Shown here: positions 23,537 to 31,367 of the stretch, in pieces
Position numbering within the stretch: the first letter of the stretch is position 1
Layout: every line of letters begins with the position of its first letter
DNA from: an uncultured Pseudomonadota bacterium
GTDB lineage: Bacteria > Desulfobacterota > BSN033 > UBA1163
Direction of reading: 5' to 3'
DNA: 32,458 nt
Assembly: GCA_937124575.1 (NCBI GenBank)
Contig: CAKZKY010000325.1
Location: 1-32,458, forward strand
Made by a program: the position numbers and the translations under genes
Notes under the pieces: model-generated
Told to the model about the DNA's origin: nothing
The model's input: only the letters and a program-made list of their open reading frames with translations
The model's database searches: none

Positions 23537-24692
23537 AAATGAGGGCCTCTTTCATCACAGATAAAACCCTATCAATCTCTTCGGCGGTGATGATGAGGGG
23601 AGGAAGAAGTCGGATCACTGTGGGACCTGCAAGCAGGACAAGAATTCCTCGATCCATCAATTTCTGAACGTATGGGCCAGCCTTTTCTTTCAACTCAATG
23701 CCAAGCATGAGGCCAAGACCTCTCACCTCCCTGATCTTATCGCTTTGAATTGCCCTCAATCCATTCAGAAAGTATTCGCCCAACTCTTTTGCCCTTTCTG
23801 GAAGTCGTTCTCGGACGATGATCTCCAGCGAGACCAGTGCAGCAGCACAGGCAAGAGGATTTCCTCCAAAGGTGGAGGTATGGCTTTTAACTGGAACACG
23901 AATTGCGTTTGAACAGAGCACAGCTCCCATGGGGATGCCCCCTGCAAGCGATTTGGCCACGCAGAGCATATCCGGCTCAACAAACTGCTCGCAGGCAAAG
24001 AGGGTTCCTGTCCTACCAAAACCTGTTTGCACTTCGTCAAGGATTAAAAGGATTCCCCTCTCACGGCAAAGTCTCCGGACCTTCTCAAAATAGGGTTTGT
24101 CCCCAACTCGGACTCCGCCTTCTCCCTGAACCGGTTCGAGGAGAATGGCTGCTGTTTCTTCGCTCACCACTTCACTCAATTTTTCGAAGTTGTTAAAAGG
24201 TACATGCTTGGTTCCAGGCATCATGGGAATAAAGGGCTTTCGATATTCCTCTCCCCAGGTGGCAGCCAGTGCTCCAAAGGTTTTTCCATGGAAACCTCTC
24301 ATTGCTGCGATGATTTCGGTCTTTCCTGTTGTGGCTCGAGCAAATTTGATGGCTCCCTCAATGGCTTCCGCTCCGGAATTGCAGTAGAAGACCCGTTTCA
24401 GCCCTTGGGGGCTTAGAGAGATCAATCTTTCAGAAAGCATCGCTCGGACAGGGTTATAGAAGAGACCGTAGCAGTTGGAAAGGGTGAGATACTGCTCGTA
24501 GATGGCTTTGGCCACTTCCTCACGGGCATGGCCAATATTGGAGACGCCTACATTGGAGGCGCAGTCAATATATTCCCTGCCCTGATCGTCATAAAGCCTG
24601 GCACCTTTTCCCCTTACCAGGATGAGGTTTCGGCGGGGGTAGACCGGAAGCTCATATCGGTCTTCAAGCCCTTTAATATCGAGGCTGGTCAT
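23535..24692 (-). CDS. lysJ: LysJ/ArgD-type class III aminotransferase of the LysW pathway
   Basis: 385 residues, PLP-dependent. K247 in CVAKSLAGGIP is the expected Schiff-base lysine; ILDEVQTGFGRTG holds the PLP-binding Asp, and CNSGAEAIEGAIKFAR is typical of acetylornithine-type aminotransferases. It would transaminate the LysW-bound semialdehyde to LysW-lysine (or LysW-ornithine). The start at 24692 overlaps the lysZ stop by ATGA, so translation is coupled; an in-frame extension to 24785 runs inside lysZ and reads as nonsense. Last gene of the operon. Confidence 0.88.
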   Translation of the reverse strand: MTSLDIKGLEDRYELPVYPRRNLILVRGKGARLYDDQGREYIDCASNVGVSNIGHAREEVAKAIYEQYLTLSNCYGLFYNPVRAMLSERLISLSPQGLKRVFYCNSGAEAIEGAIKFARATTGKTEIIAAMRGFHGKTFGALAATWGEEYRKPFIPMMPGTKHVPFNNFEKLSEVVSEETAAILLEPVQGEGGVRVGDKPYFEKVRRLCRERGILLILDEVQTGFGRTGTLFACEQFVEPDMLCVAKSLAGGIPMGAVLCSNAIRVPVKSHTSTFGGNPLACAAALVSLEIIVRERLPERAKELGEYFLNGLRAIQSDKIREVRGLGLMLGIELKEKAGPYVQKLMDRGILVLLAGPTVIRLLPPLIITAEEIDRVLSVMKEALI

Positions 24693-25480
24693 TCGATTAC
24701 CGTCCCAATTCCTAAGAGCGCGTCCGCAATGGGATGTTCTCTTCGGCCATCTGCAATGATCACGCGGCTCGCTCCAAGCTCGCAAAGTTTTCGAACCGCC
24801 ATCATCTTTCGCTTCATCCTACCATCCACTTGCTGTTCCCTGGCTTCGAGCTCAACCACTGGAATCCTTCGAATCAGGCTCGTTTCATCTTCCTTGTTCT
24901 CAAGAAATCCCGGGGCTTCGATCAAGTTGATCACCGTATGGGCGCGCATCGTTTTCTGAATGACCCTGACGACATCATCGTTTTCCGTATTGATGGCCAT
25001 ATTCTGTTCGTCAATAATAGGCACGGTGAGCACAGGGACATATCGATGATCGAGCAAAAGATCGAGAAGCCCCTTATTGATCGCTTCGGGTTTTCCGGAG
25101 TAATCCCTGAGGATTTTTAGCTTGCCGTCCTGGTAGACCCGGATCCCCTTATTGCGGATTCCCTGAATACACCTTCCGTCCAGACCCGAGAGGCCAACCG
25201 CATTGATGCCGTGTTGGTGGCAGAGTTCAACGATCCTTTTATTCCTTACCCCAGCATAGGCCATCATCATCTGGTCAATCAGGTCTTCGTCGGAATAGAC
25301 GCTCGAGACTCCAGAGACTGAAGTGACGATCTTCCTGGGCTTTCCCAGTTCTTCGGCTAATTTGTCTCTAAGGGCGTTTGCACCATGGACAATAATGAAC
25401 TTCTCTTTGATCTGTGCCAGATCCTGAATGATGCCCTGCAAATTGATTTCTGCCCCTCCGCCGATTTTAATAAGGATCAT
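24689..25480 (-). CDS. lysZ: LysZ/ArgB-type amino-acid kinase acting on LysW-bound substrate
   Basis: 263 residues of the amino-acid kinase family: N-terminal MILIKIGGGAEIN, IIVHGANALRDKL, NTENDDVVRVI, and GRMKRKMMAVRKLCELGASRVIIADGR near the C-terminus. It would phosphorylate the side-chain carboxylate of LysW-gamma-aminoadipate (or LysW-glutamate). The company of lysW, lysX, lysY and lysJ separates it from an ordinary acetylglutamate kinase. It starts one base after the stop of the amidotransferase gene and overlaps lysJ by 4 bp. Confidence 0.88.
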   Translation of the reverse strand: MILIKIGGGAEINLQGIIQDLAQIKEKFIIVHGANALRDKLAEELGKPRKIVTSVSGVSSVYSDEDLIDQMMMAYAGVRNKRIVELCHQHGINAVGLSGLDGRCIQGIRNKGIRVYQDGKLKILRDYSGKPEAINKGLLDLLLDHRYVPVLTVPIIDEQNMAINTENDDVVRVIQKTMRAHTVINLIEAPGFLENKEDETSLIRRIPVVELEAREQQVDGRMKRKMMAVRKLCELGASRVIIADGRREHPIADALLGIGTVIE

Positions 25481-26116
25481 TTACCACTCCCTAATGGTTT
25501 CATTGGGTATCGTTTGCCAGCCCTCTTCAGAGGGAAAGACCTCCGAGCAGATGACGAGAGGTGGCCCCTCTTTATATCGCATCGTGAAGTAGTCTTCGTC
25601 GCCGACAAAGTAGGTCGAGAGGTAGATCTGATTTTCCTTCACGAGAATGATATTCATTCCTCGGATCGATCTTGTCCTTTTACGGATCAAGCCAACTGCC
25701 TTTCTCAGGGCAGTGAAGGTGTCGCCGCTGTCGAATCGTCGAATGAAGTTAAAGATCTTCTCCCCACCGATTCGCCCCTGTTCTTTGATTCGTACCCCCC
25801 TCAGCTCACCATTGAAGATGAAGATTCTTTCGCCATCGGTGAAGGGCATGTTGTTTTCGATGACGATATCCTTGTCCTCAAAGGCGCTTCGGGCATGGGC
25901 AATGAGAAGAGGGGTTTTGGGGAACTGGGAGAGATCATCTTCCCATACCGGACAGATATTCTTATAGAGTTGCCATTTTTGATCAACGTCCTTCCAGGCG
26001 TATCCCCAGCCGTGTCCCTGATATTCTTTACTGTTTTTGGCGATAAGGGCGAATGGGGTCAGATAATCTGCAGGAGCAAATGGTTGCTCTGATCGAACGG
26101 CAAGAAGTCGACACAT
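25481..26116 (-). CDS. class II glutamine amidotransferase-like protein (YafJ type)
   Basis: 211 residues. The N-terminal MCRLLA gives a Cys2 nucleophile after Met removal; GHGWGYAW, LLIAHARSAF and IFIFNGEL are the glutaminase-fold motifs of the YafJ/GATase class II group. There is no synthase domain, so it is a free glutaminase or transfers ammonia to a partner. It lies inside the lys operon, 0 bp from lysZ and 166 bp from lysY, which is unusual. It might have an amide or isopeptide hydrolase role, since nothing in the window is an obvious LysK (the hydrolase that frees lysine from LysW). That idea is inference only. Confidence 0.82.
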   Translation of the reverse strand: MCRLLAVRSEQPFAPADYLTPFALIAKNSKEYQGHGWGYAWKDVDQKWQLYKNICPVWEDDLSQFPKTPLLIAHARSAFEDKDIVIENNMPFTDGERIFIFNGELRGVRIKEQGRIGGEKIFNFIRRFDSGDTFTALRKAVGLIRKRTRSIRGMNIILVKENQIYLSTYFVGDEDYFTMRYKEGPPLVICSEVFPSEEGWQTIPNETIREW

Positions 26117-26282
26117 AAGGTTTCAATTCGTATTGAGCCAAATAATCCTGGGTTTTTGGTTATGGCTACGAGGCCCGTTTCGGTTATTGGTAACGGTTAC
26201 GTGTTAAGAATAAAAGAACGACAGATGTATCCTTTTATCAACGATACGGGCATCGTGACCGTTGAACGAAACCCATTTCTAT
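26117..26282. other. spacer inside the lys operon
   Basis: No gene seen. It contains GGTTATTGGTAACGGTTACG and partly complementary ACGGGCATCGTGACCGTTG, an imperfect hairpin of the word-repeat kind. Confidence 0.4.
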
Positions 26283-27305
26283 CTAAATGGGGTGGAGACC
26301 CATGAAATTGAGGCCTGCTGTTTCTTCAAAACCGCACATCACATTCATGGCATGGACAGCCTGTCCAGATGCTCCTTTCATGAGATTGTCAATGGCCGAA
26401 ATCACGACGAGTCTGTTTCCCTCTAATTCAAAACCGATATCGCAGTAGTTGCTTCCCACCAAGATCTTTGGTTCGGGAAGTCGATAGATCCCCTGTTTCT
26501 CCTTGACAATTCGGATGAAGGGCTCCTGTCCATAAAATTGGCGAAAGGTCGTCCAGATCTCTTTTTCTGTTGTTCCCGGTTTGACAAAGAGGTGGGCTGT
26601 CACTAAGATCCCCCGTACCATCTCAATGGAAGTGGCTGAGAAATGGACTGGGTAGCCGAGTTCCTGTTCCATCTCGGCAATATGCCGGTGGCCAGTCGGT
26701 TTATAGGAGCGAACGCAACCGCTTCGTTCTGGATGATGCGTGGCCTCGCTTACGGTATTCCCTCCTTCTGAGGAGCCACACTTGGCCTCCGCCACCACAG
26801 GCATAGTTGTATCCACAATCCCCTTTTTGAAAAGAGGCCAGAGGGGCAAAATGGTCGCTGTGGCATTGCACCCTGCACCCGTTATATAGCGGGCCTTTTT
26901 AATTTCTTCCCGGTGAAGTTCAACATTTCCATAGACGAACTCAGAGAGCTTATCTGGTCGGGGATGTTCCACACCGTACCATTTCAAGTACGCCGCAGGA
27001 TCTTTCAACCTGAAATCGGCAGAGAGGTCCACGATCTTTTCAGCCAGACCGCTCAGTTCATCGAACCTCTGCATGAACTGGGTGTGAGGAAGAGAGACGA
27101 AGAGGAGGTCCACCTTCTCCAATTCCTTGATCGTGCAGAAGTTAAGGGAGGTCCTTTTCCGTAGATTTGGATGAATTCTCGTAACCGGTTTTCCCGCATT
27201 GCGCTCGGATGTCACCTGGTGAACCTCGACTCCTGGATGGTCCAGAAGGAGCCTGAGAAGTTCGCCACCGCCATAACCTGATCCACCAATGATTGAGACC
27301 CTCAT
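26283..27305 (-). CDS. lysY: LysY/ArgC-type reductase of LysW-bound acyl phosphate
   Basis: 340 residues: N-terminal NADP-binding [17 protein letters not shown], active-site Cys146 in [30 protein letters not shown] and the [14 protein letters not shown] His segment. It resembles N-acetylglutamyl-phosphate reductase, but the surrounding lysW/X genes suggest it reduces LysW-aminoadipyl (or glutamyl) phosphate to the semialdehyde. The start overlaps the lysX stop by 4 bp (ATGA). Confidence 0.9.
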   Translation of the reverse strand: MRVSIIGGSGYGGGELLRLLLDHPGVEVHQVTSERNAGKPVTRIHPNLRKRTSLNFCTIKELEKVDLLFVSLPHTQFMQRFDELSGLAEKIVDLSADFRLKDPAAYLKWYGVEHPRPDKLSEFVYGNVELHREEIKKARYITGAGCNATATILPLWPLFKKGIVDTTMPVVAEAKCGSSEGGNTVSEATHHPERSGCVRSYKPTGHRHIAEMEQELGYPVHFSATSIEMVRGILVTAHLFVKPGTTEKEIWTTFRQFYGQEPFIRIVKEKQGIYRLPEPKILVGSNYCDIGFELEGNRLVVISAIDNLMKGASGQAVHAMNVMCGFEETAGLNFMGLHPI

Positions 27306-28144
27306 CTCCTTCCCACCTCCAGCACATAGCCCACGACTTTGGCCGGAATATTGACTCCCGTCGTGTCAATGCTATTTCGGAACTCCATCGTATAGTTGAC
27401 CTCATTAATCGAAAGACCCTCGGACGTCTCAAAGACATCGATGGCGACAACACCTCCTCCTACAGCTTTGGCTGCACGAACGGAGATGTCGTGAAGTTCA
27501 TCGGTCACCGGGCAGTTCGAGGCTTTTCCTCCCCGTGCCGTATTGGTGATCCAGTGTTCAGATTGGCGGTAGATGGCACAGATGCAGCTATCTCCAACGA
27601 CAAAGCTTCGGATATCTCTACCCCGCTTATCCACATATTCCTGGATATAGAAGATAGAGTGGTGATAACTTCCTAAGATCTCTTTATGCTCCAAGATGGC
27701 TTCCGCCGCATCGCGGTCGTTGACTTTCGAGAGAAGCCTTCCCCACGAACCGGTATTGGGTTTGATCACACAGGGATAACCGAGTTCATTCATGGCCGCC
27801 AGTGCTGATTCAGGGGTAAATGCCAGATAACAGCGAGGCGTTCGAATGCCCGCCTTGATGATAGCCTGGGTGGTCAGAAACTTGCTACCACACGTTTCTG
27901 CCACCTGGTAGGTATTGACCGTTGGAATCCCAAAGTCCTCGAAGACCTTAATCGCATGAATGGCTCTGGAATGGTTCACACACCGTTCGATAACGACATC
28001 GAAGGAGAAGTCGTTTCGGTGTAGATTGAAGACGATCTCTCTGTCATCGATCGGCACCACCTCTACCCCTGGTCGGCTGCGAAACTCATCCAACAGGAGT
28101 TTCTCCTCTTTCCGAATAATGGAATGTATCAGTCCTACTCTCAT
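27302..28144 (-). CDS. lysX: LysX/ArgX-type ATP-grasp ligase (alpha-aminoadipate or glutamate to LysW)
   Basis: 280 residues with the RimK-like ATP-grasp fold: [45 protein letters not shown] (quoted in part) for the nucleotide site, [20 protein letters not shown] and the metal site [12 protein letters not shown]. It attaches the amino group of the substrate to the C-terminal Glu of LysW (EDWGE) encoded just upstream. The TMEF(R/K)N form recalls Thermus LysX, favouring alpha-aminoadipate and therefore lysine, but I cannot exclude glutamate. The start at 28144 (MRVGLIHS) follows a GGAGTGGAG site; 280 residues is the length I recall for Thermus LysX. Confidence 0.9.
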   Translation of the reverse strand: MRVGLIHSIIRKEEKLLLDEFRSRPGVEVVPIDDREIVFNLHRNDFSFDVVIERCVNHSRAIHAIKVFEDFGIPTVNTYQVAETCGSKFLTTQAIIKAGIRTPRCYLAFTPESALAAMNELGYPCVIKPNTGSWGRLLSKVNDRDAAEAILEHKEILGSYHHSIFYIQEYVDKRGRDIRSFVVGDSCICAIYRQSEHWITNTARGGKASNCPVTDELHDISVRAAKAVGGGVVAIDVFETSEGLSINEVNYTMEFRNSIDTTGVNIPAKVVGYVLEVGRR

Positions 28145-28292
28145 CGTCTCCACTCCAGATTTGGCGAAAGACAAACAGTCGATCGAGATTTGTTGAAGCC
28201 GAATCTCCTATCACATCATTTGACGATTCTATTTTCAATGGACGTGTCACAAGGTGGGTACTTCCGAGATGTTGCTCAATGGGTTAAAGCTG
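28145..28292. other. spacer between lysW and lysX
   Basis: About 150 bp without a credible gene; I see no clear promoter or hairpin. The ribosome site of lysX is at its end. Confidence 0.4.
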
Positions 28293-28451
28293 TTACTCGC
28301 CCCAGTCTTCCTCCTCTTGAGGGGCCTCTTGGACGCTATCTTTGCCAGTCACCTCTAATTCGGAACCGCAGTCTCCGCAGGTGATGATCTCACCCTTTTC
28401 CGTGCCTTCGGCCAGCTTGAATTCAAGTCCACAAACAGGAGACTCCGCCAT
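28293..28451 (-). CDS. lysW: LysW amino-group carrier protein
   Basis: 52 residues, too short for usual gene callers. The acidic protein ends in EEEDWGE; the EDWGE tail is the hallmark of LysW, whose terminal Glu carries the substrate. A zinc knuckle is expected from two CxxC pairs; here C25 and C28 (CGDCG) are present, but the first pair reads SPVC, with S4 in place of the first Cys, so only three Cys ligands remain. AGGAGG lies 8 bp before the ATG. It precedes lysX and follows the moaD-like gene on the same strand. Confidence 0.9.
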   Translation of the reverse strand: MAESPVCGLEFKLAEGTEKGEIITCGDCGSELEVTGKDSVQEAPQEEEDWGE

Positions 28452-28512
28452 TGCCCATTCCTCCTATTGAAGTTAAGGAATCATTTATACTATTTTTATT
28501 CCAATGTCAACC

Positions 28513-28785
28513 TTAACCGCCGGCAAGCATAATGATGAGATGGATCACATCACCGTCTTTGACGGGTTTGGAAAGTTCGTTCGGGTGGGCCGTTGCCTGA
28601 TTCAGGTAAACTTCAATGACATTATGCAGTTTATCTTTTTTTGCGAAGAGGGCTTTCTCCATCCCTGGAAACTGCTGGATGAGGTGGTTCAAACATTCTC
28701 CCACGGTTTTTCCTTCCACAGTCACAACCTCTTGGCCATCCGTATATCGGCGATGGGTCGAATGAATATGAACTTTAATGGACAT
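28513..28785 (-). CDS. MoaD/ThiS-like ubiquitin-fold sulfur carrier
   Basis: 90 residues ending in LAGG, the Gly-Gly tail needed for adenylation and thiocarboxylation. GKTVGECLNHLIQQFPGMEK and the KPVKDGDVIHLI segment fit the MoaD branch. It lies 16 bp after a MoeB/ThiF-like gene, its expected E1 activator. With tungsten enzymes nearby, a role as MoaD of the pterin cofactor is likely; supply of sulfur for another product is possible. Confidence 0.85.
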   Translation of the reverse strand: MSIKVHIHSTHRRYTDGQEVVTVEGKTVGECLNHLIQQFPGMEKALFAKKDKLHNVIEVYLNQATAHPNELSKPVKDGDVIHLIIMLAGG

Positions 28786-28801
28786 GGGTTACTCCTTGCA
28801 T

Positions 28802-29539
28802 CTAAAGAATGATTCCTCCACAGTGGTCACACTCTGGATTTCGATGGACTGTAAATTCAGTGAAGATAGCTTCCAATCCGTCGTACATCAGAAGCCGGTT
28901 CGTCAGAAGTTGGCCAATACCGAGAAGATATTTGACCACTTCTGTAGCCAGGATGCTGCCAATGATGGCAGGGGCAACGCCAATGACAGGGAACTTTTCT
29001 TCAGGGATTGGGCCCCGATAGAGGCACCTCAGGCAGGCCGATTTTCCTGGCAGAATGGTCATGGCCCTTCCCTCAAAGCTCCTCACTGCTCCGTGAAAGA
29101 AGGGAATCCTCTTCTCAATCGCACAACGATTCAGGATAAAGCGGGTTGGGAGGTTATCCATTGCATCCACGATGGCTTCCACGCCATCCATCAGTTGGTG
29201 GATATTGCCTTCAGTAATCTCTTCATCAATCGGCTCCACCTCGACCATCCGATTGAGGTTTCTCAACTTCGTGATAGCAGAGTCGACCTTCTTCTTTCCA
29301 ATGTCTTCTTCCCAGTGGAGAATCTGCCGATTAAGGTTGCTCAGCGAAACCCGATCGCGGTCAATCAGCCGTATTCTCCCAATTCCTGCGGCAGTCAGAT
29401 AATAGGCAGCAGGTGAGCCCAAGCCGCCCACACCAGCAATAGCCACCCGTGACCTCTTCAGCTTTTCCTGACCTTCCAGACCGATTTCTTCGATCAGGAT
29501 CTGTCGGTCATATCTTTCTCGCTCATCGGGTGTTAGCAT
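28802..29539 (-). CDS. MoeB/ThiF-family E1-like adenylyltransferase
   Basis: 245 residues: the ATP site GVGGLGSPAAYYL, RLIDRDRVSLSNLNRQ and the KKKVDSA stretch, plus two zinc-binding Cys pairs, CLRC in the middle and CDHC at the C-terminus. It would adenylate the Gly-Gly end of the MoaD-like protein encoded next. The Cys often found in the crossover loop of thioester-forming E1s is not obvious. It sits between a ferredoxin gene and the moaD-like gene. Confidence 0.87.
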   Translation of the reverse strand: MLTPDERERYDRQILIEEIGLEGQEKLKRSRVAIAGVGGLGSPAAYYLTAAGIGRIRLIDRDRVSLSNLNRQILHWEEDIGKKKVDSAITKLRNLNRMVEVEPIDEEITEGNIHQLMDGVEAIVDAMDNLPTRFILNRCAIEKRIPFFHGAVRSFEGRAMTILPGKSACLRCLYRGPIPEEKFPVIGVAPAIIGSILATEVVKYLLGIGQLLTNRLLMYDGLEAIFTEFTVHRNPECDHCGGIIL

Positions 29540-29589
29540 GAATCCCCTCGCTTCCCCATATCCAAATCACCAATTTGGGAAATGGGTGT

Positions 29590-30078
29590 TCATCCCCTTG
29601 CCTGTTTCAGAAGGTTGGCCAGTTTTCCTGCGGCTTCCTTCTTTTTCGTCAGATGGGCCTCATCGGCATTAACAAAAGAGACAGCCTTCACATTGCAGAA
29701 GGTCACGCATTGTGGGTTGCCGTCACAATAGTCACATTTCACAGTGACCCGCTCCTTATGGTCGAAGAAGGGTTGGCCAAAGGGGCAGGCGATAATGCAG
29801 GTCCGGCATCCGATGCAGAGATTTTTGTCAATGACCACCCGATTATCTTTTTCAGGTTCCCTGTGGCAGGCCTTTGTGGGGCAGACTTCAACGCAGTATG
29901 CCTTTTCACAATGATTGCAGGTCATTGGAAGATAGAGACCTAACTGTTCCCATTTGACGACCCTAATTCGGGAACGGCTTGGATTGCTTGCACCTGTGTG
30001 ATAGACCGAGCAGACCATCTCACACTGACGACAACCTGTGCATTTCTCCTGATCCACTAAAAGTACCTTCTGCTCCAT
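29590..30078 (-). CDS. HycB-like 4x[4Fe-4S] ferredoxin, partner of NrfD
   Basis: 162 residues: CTGCRQCEMVC, CNHCEKAYCVEVCP, CIGCRTCIIACPFG and CDYCDGNPQCVTFC give four [4Fe-4S] sites. It follows nrfD, so it likely docks on that membrane protein as in Psr/Nrf-type complexes. It is clearly closer to the AOR-2 ferredoxin (22866-23375) than to AorA. No catalytic molybdo- or tungsto-enzyme is encoded in this unit. I start at 30078, after TAAAGGAGATTCAA; the longer frame lacks a ribosome site. Confidence 0.87.
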   Translation of the reverse strand: MEQKVLLVDQEKCTGCRQCEMVCSVYHTGASNPSRSRIRVVKWEQLGLYLPMTCNHCEKAYCVEVCPTKACHREPEKDNRVVIDKNLCIGCRTCIIACPFGQPFFDHKERVTVKCDYCDGNPQCVTFCNVKAVSFVNADEAHLTKKKEAAGKLANLLKQARG

Positions 30079-30095
30079 TTGAATCTCCTTTAAAA

Positions 30096-30236
30096 ACGCC
30101 AAACTCGAAACACGAAATTTGGAACTCGAAACAATTTCAAATTACCAAATGTTATAATATTCCAAACAAAAGAGTTACGAGAATTTGAATTTTAGAGATT
30201 TGGGTTTGTTTCGGCTTTCGAATTTTGAATTAGCTC
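30096..30236. repeat. imperfect hairpin repeat, CGAAACACGAAATTTGG-word type, overlapping nrfD
   Basis: The left arm (AACTCGAAACACG, AACTCGAAACAATTTC) pairs imperfectly with the right arm (GGGTTTGTTTCGGCTTTCG, AATTTTGAATT). The right arm overlaps the last codons of nrfD. Same word type as the repeat at 14690-14822. Confidence 0.6.
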
Positions 30237-31217
30237 ATATCGGAGTTCCAACAGACGTTGCATTGGGATCTGGTCTTTAATCCCAGCCCTTAAGATGCCC
30301 AGCCTGAGAAAGAAGCCTCCTGTCAACAGTGAGATACCGGCTAAAAATAAGATAGCTGGGTTCTGGTAATACTTCGATATCCATTCAAGGATGATGGGAA
30401 AGACCAATCCCAGAAGGATGATGCCCTGCCAGAAGAGAAATCTCATTTTGCCGGTGACGAGAAGGCGTACGGAATCTTTTCCCTGTTCCGATACCTTGTA
30501 GGTACGGGAGAGAAAGAGATAGAGAAGGAATCCCTCGATTACCACCATGATTTGCTCTCCATACATTAAGGCCTTCATGGTGTGGCTGTCGTAGGAGATC
30601 AAACCAGTTCCCAGCAGCGATAGAATGATCGACATCGTTCCAGTTGAGAGGGCAGATGCGAGAAAGAGAAGGGGAAGAAGAGAGGTGTTCCACAGAGGGA
30701 CCGATTTTGTTGCCTTTAAAAGGATGCCCGTATAGAGAGCGGTTGCGAAAGCAAAGAGGAGCGCGATTCCCTCCAGAAAGAGCCAGAGTTTCGATTCTGG
30801 GTAGAGCCATTTAACGGGGATGAGGGATTTGACGAAGATCAGCAACCCGAGGACGATAAAGACGGAAAGGATGATAAACCCACGAGCCACCCATGAGGTT
30901 CGGGGATTGAGACATGCATAGAAGAACCTCCATTTGATCCCCAAATCGAGGATGAGGAAGGGCGCACCGATAGCGACCAGGATTGGGCCCCAGAGGATTG
31001 GGAGACGGCCAAGGTTGAGAGGAAGACCAATCGACTCGATCGAGGGGATTGAGAGAGGGTTTAATTGGACACCGAGCCAGTGGATCAGCATCCCAATGAT
31101 AAAGGAACCTGCTCCCATGCCAGCCAGAAAGAGATAGATCGCAATGATCGTCTTCCATTCCTGTTGGGGTTTCGTCGCTTTCTTCAAGACCAATGGATTC
31201 AACGATTTCACTTCCAT
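30192..31217 (-). CDS. NrfD/PsrC-family membrane protein
   Basis: 341 residues, strongly hydrophobic with about eight to ten membrane segments, for example AIYLFLAGMGAGSFIIGMLI near residue 30 and AIAL/LLFAFATALYTGIL in the middle. The AGMGAGSF motif in helix 1 and the LNPRTSWVARGF loop are typical of NrfD/PsrC quinone-interacting subunits. It would exchange electrons between quinone and the ferredoxin encoded next. The last residues (about NSKAETNPNL) come from a repeat arm, so the natural C-terminus may have been altered. Its start (GGGAGCTAAGA before ATG) lies behind a promoter and a putative IclR operator. Confidence 0.85.
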   Translation of the reverse strand: MEVKSLNPLVLKKATKPQQEWKTIIAIYLFLAGMGAGSFIIGMLIHWLGVQLNPLSIPSIESIGLPLNLGRLPILWGPILVAIGAPFLILDLGIKWRFFYACLNPRTSWVARGFIILSVFIVLGLLIFVKSLIPVKWLYPESKLWLFLEGIALLFAFATALYTGILLKATKSVPLWNTSLLPLLFLASALSTGTMSIILSLLGTGLISYDSHTMKALMYGEQIMVVIEGFLLYLFLSRTYKVSEQGKDSVRLLVTGKMRFLFWQGIILLGLVFPIILEWISKYYQNPAILFLAGISLLTGGFFLRLGILRAGIKDQIPMQRLLELRYELIQNSKAETNPNL

Positions 31218-31239
31218 TCTTAGCTCCCTTTGGAGTACA

Positions 31240-31255
31240 GTTCTTTATAATGAAC
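31240..31255. promoter_or_regulatory. palindromic operator site D (putative IclR site)
   Basis: GTTCTTTATAATGAAC, 13 of 16 positions as in site B. It lies between the nrfD promoter and its start codon, just downstream of the expected transcription start. Confidence 0.6.
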
Positions 31256-31271
31256 AACCCAGATCGAACTA

Positions 31272-31299
31272 ATCATAGCACATACAATAATATTGTCAA
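31272..31299 (-). promoter_or_regulatory. promoter of the nrfD-ferredoxin-moeB-moaD unit
   Basis: On the minus strand: TTGACA (31299-31294), 16-bp spacer ending in TGC, TATGAT (31277-31272). The TGn before the -10 box makes it an extended -10 promoter. Confidence 0.68.
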
Positions 31300-31327
31300 G
31301 ATTTATTAAGTATTTTTAAAACCTCTA

Positions 31328-31357
31328 TTGACAACGATAGGTCGAATCTGGTATCTT
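31328..31357 (+). promoter_or_regulatory. promoter of iclR
   Basis: TTGACA (31328-31333), 18-bp spacer, TATCTT (31352-31357), followed by operator site C and the iclR ATG. Divergent from the nrfD promoter. Confidence 0.6.
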
Positions 31358-31367
31358 TTAGAAAAAA

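Noticed and set aside
25385-26092. Long plus-strand open frame of 235 codons
   Set aside because: It lies antisense to the amidotransferase and lysZ genes, which have clear motifs; no ribosome site or family features.
28778-29416. Plus-strand open frame of 212 codons
   Set aside because: Antisense to the MoeB-like gene, with low-quality composition and no motifs.
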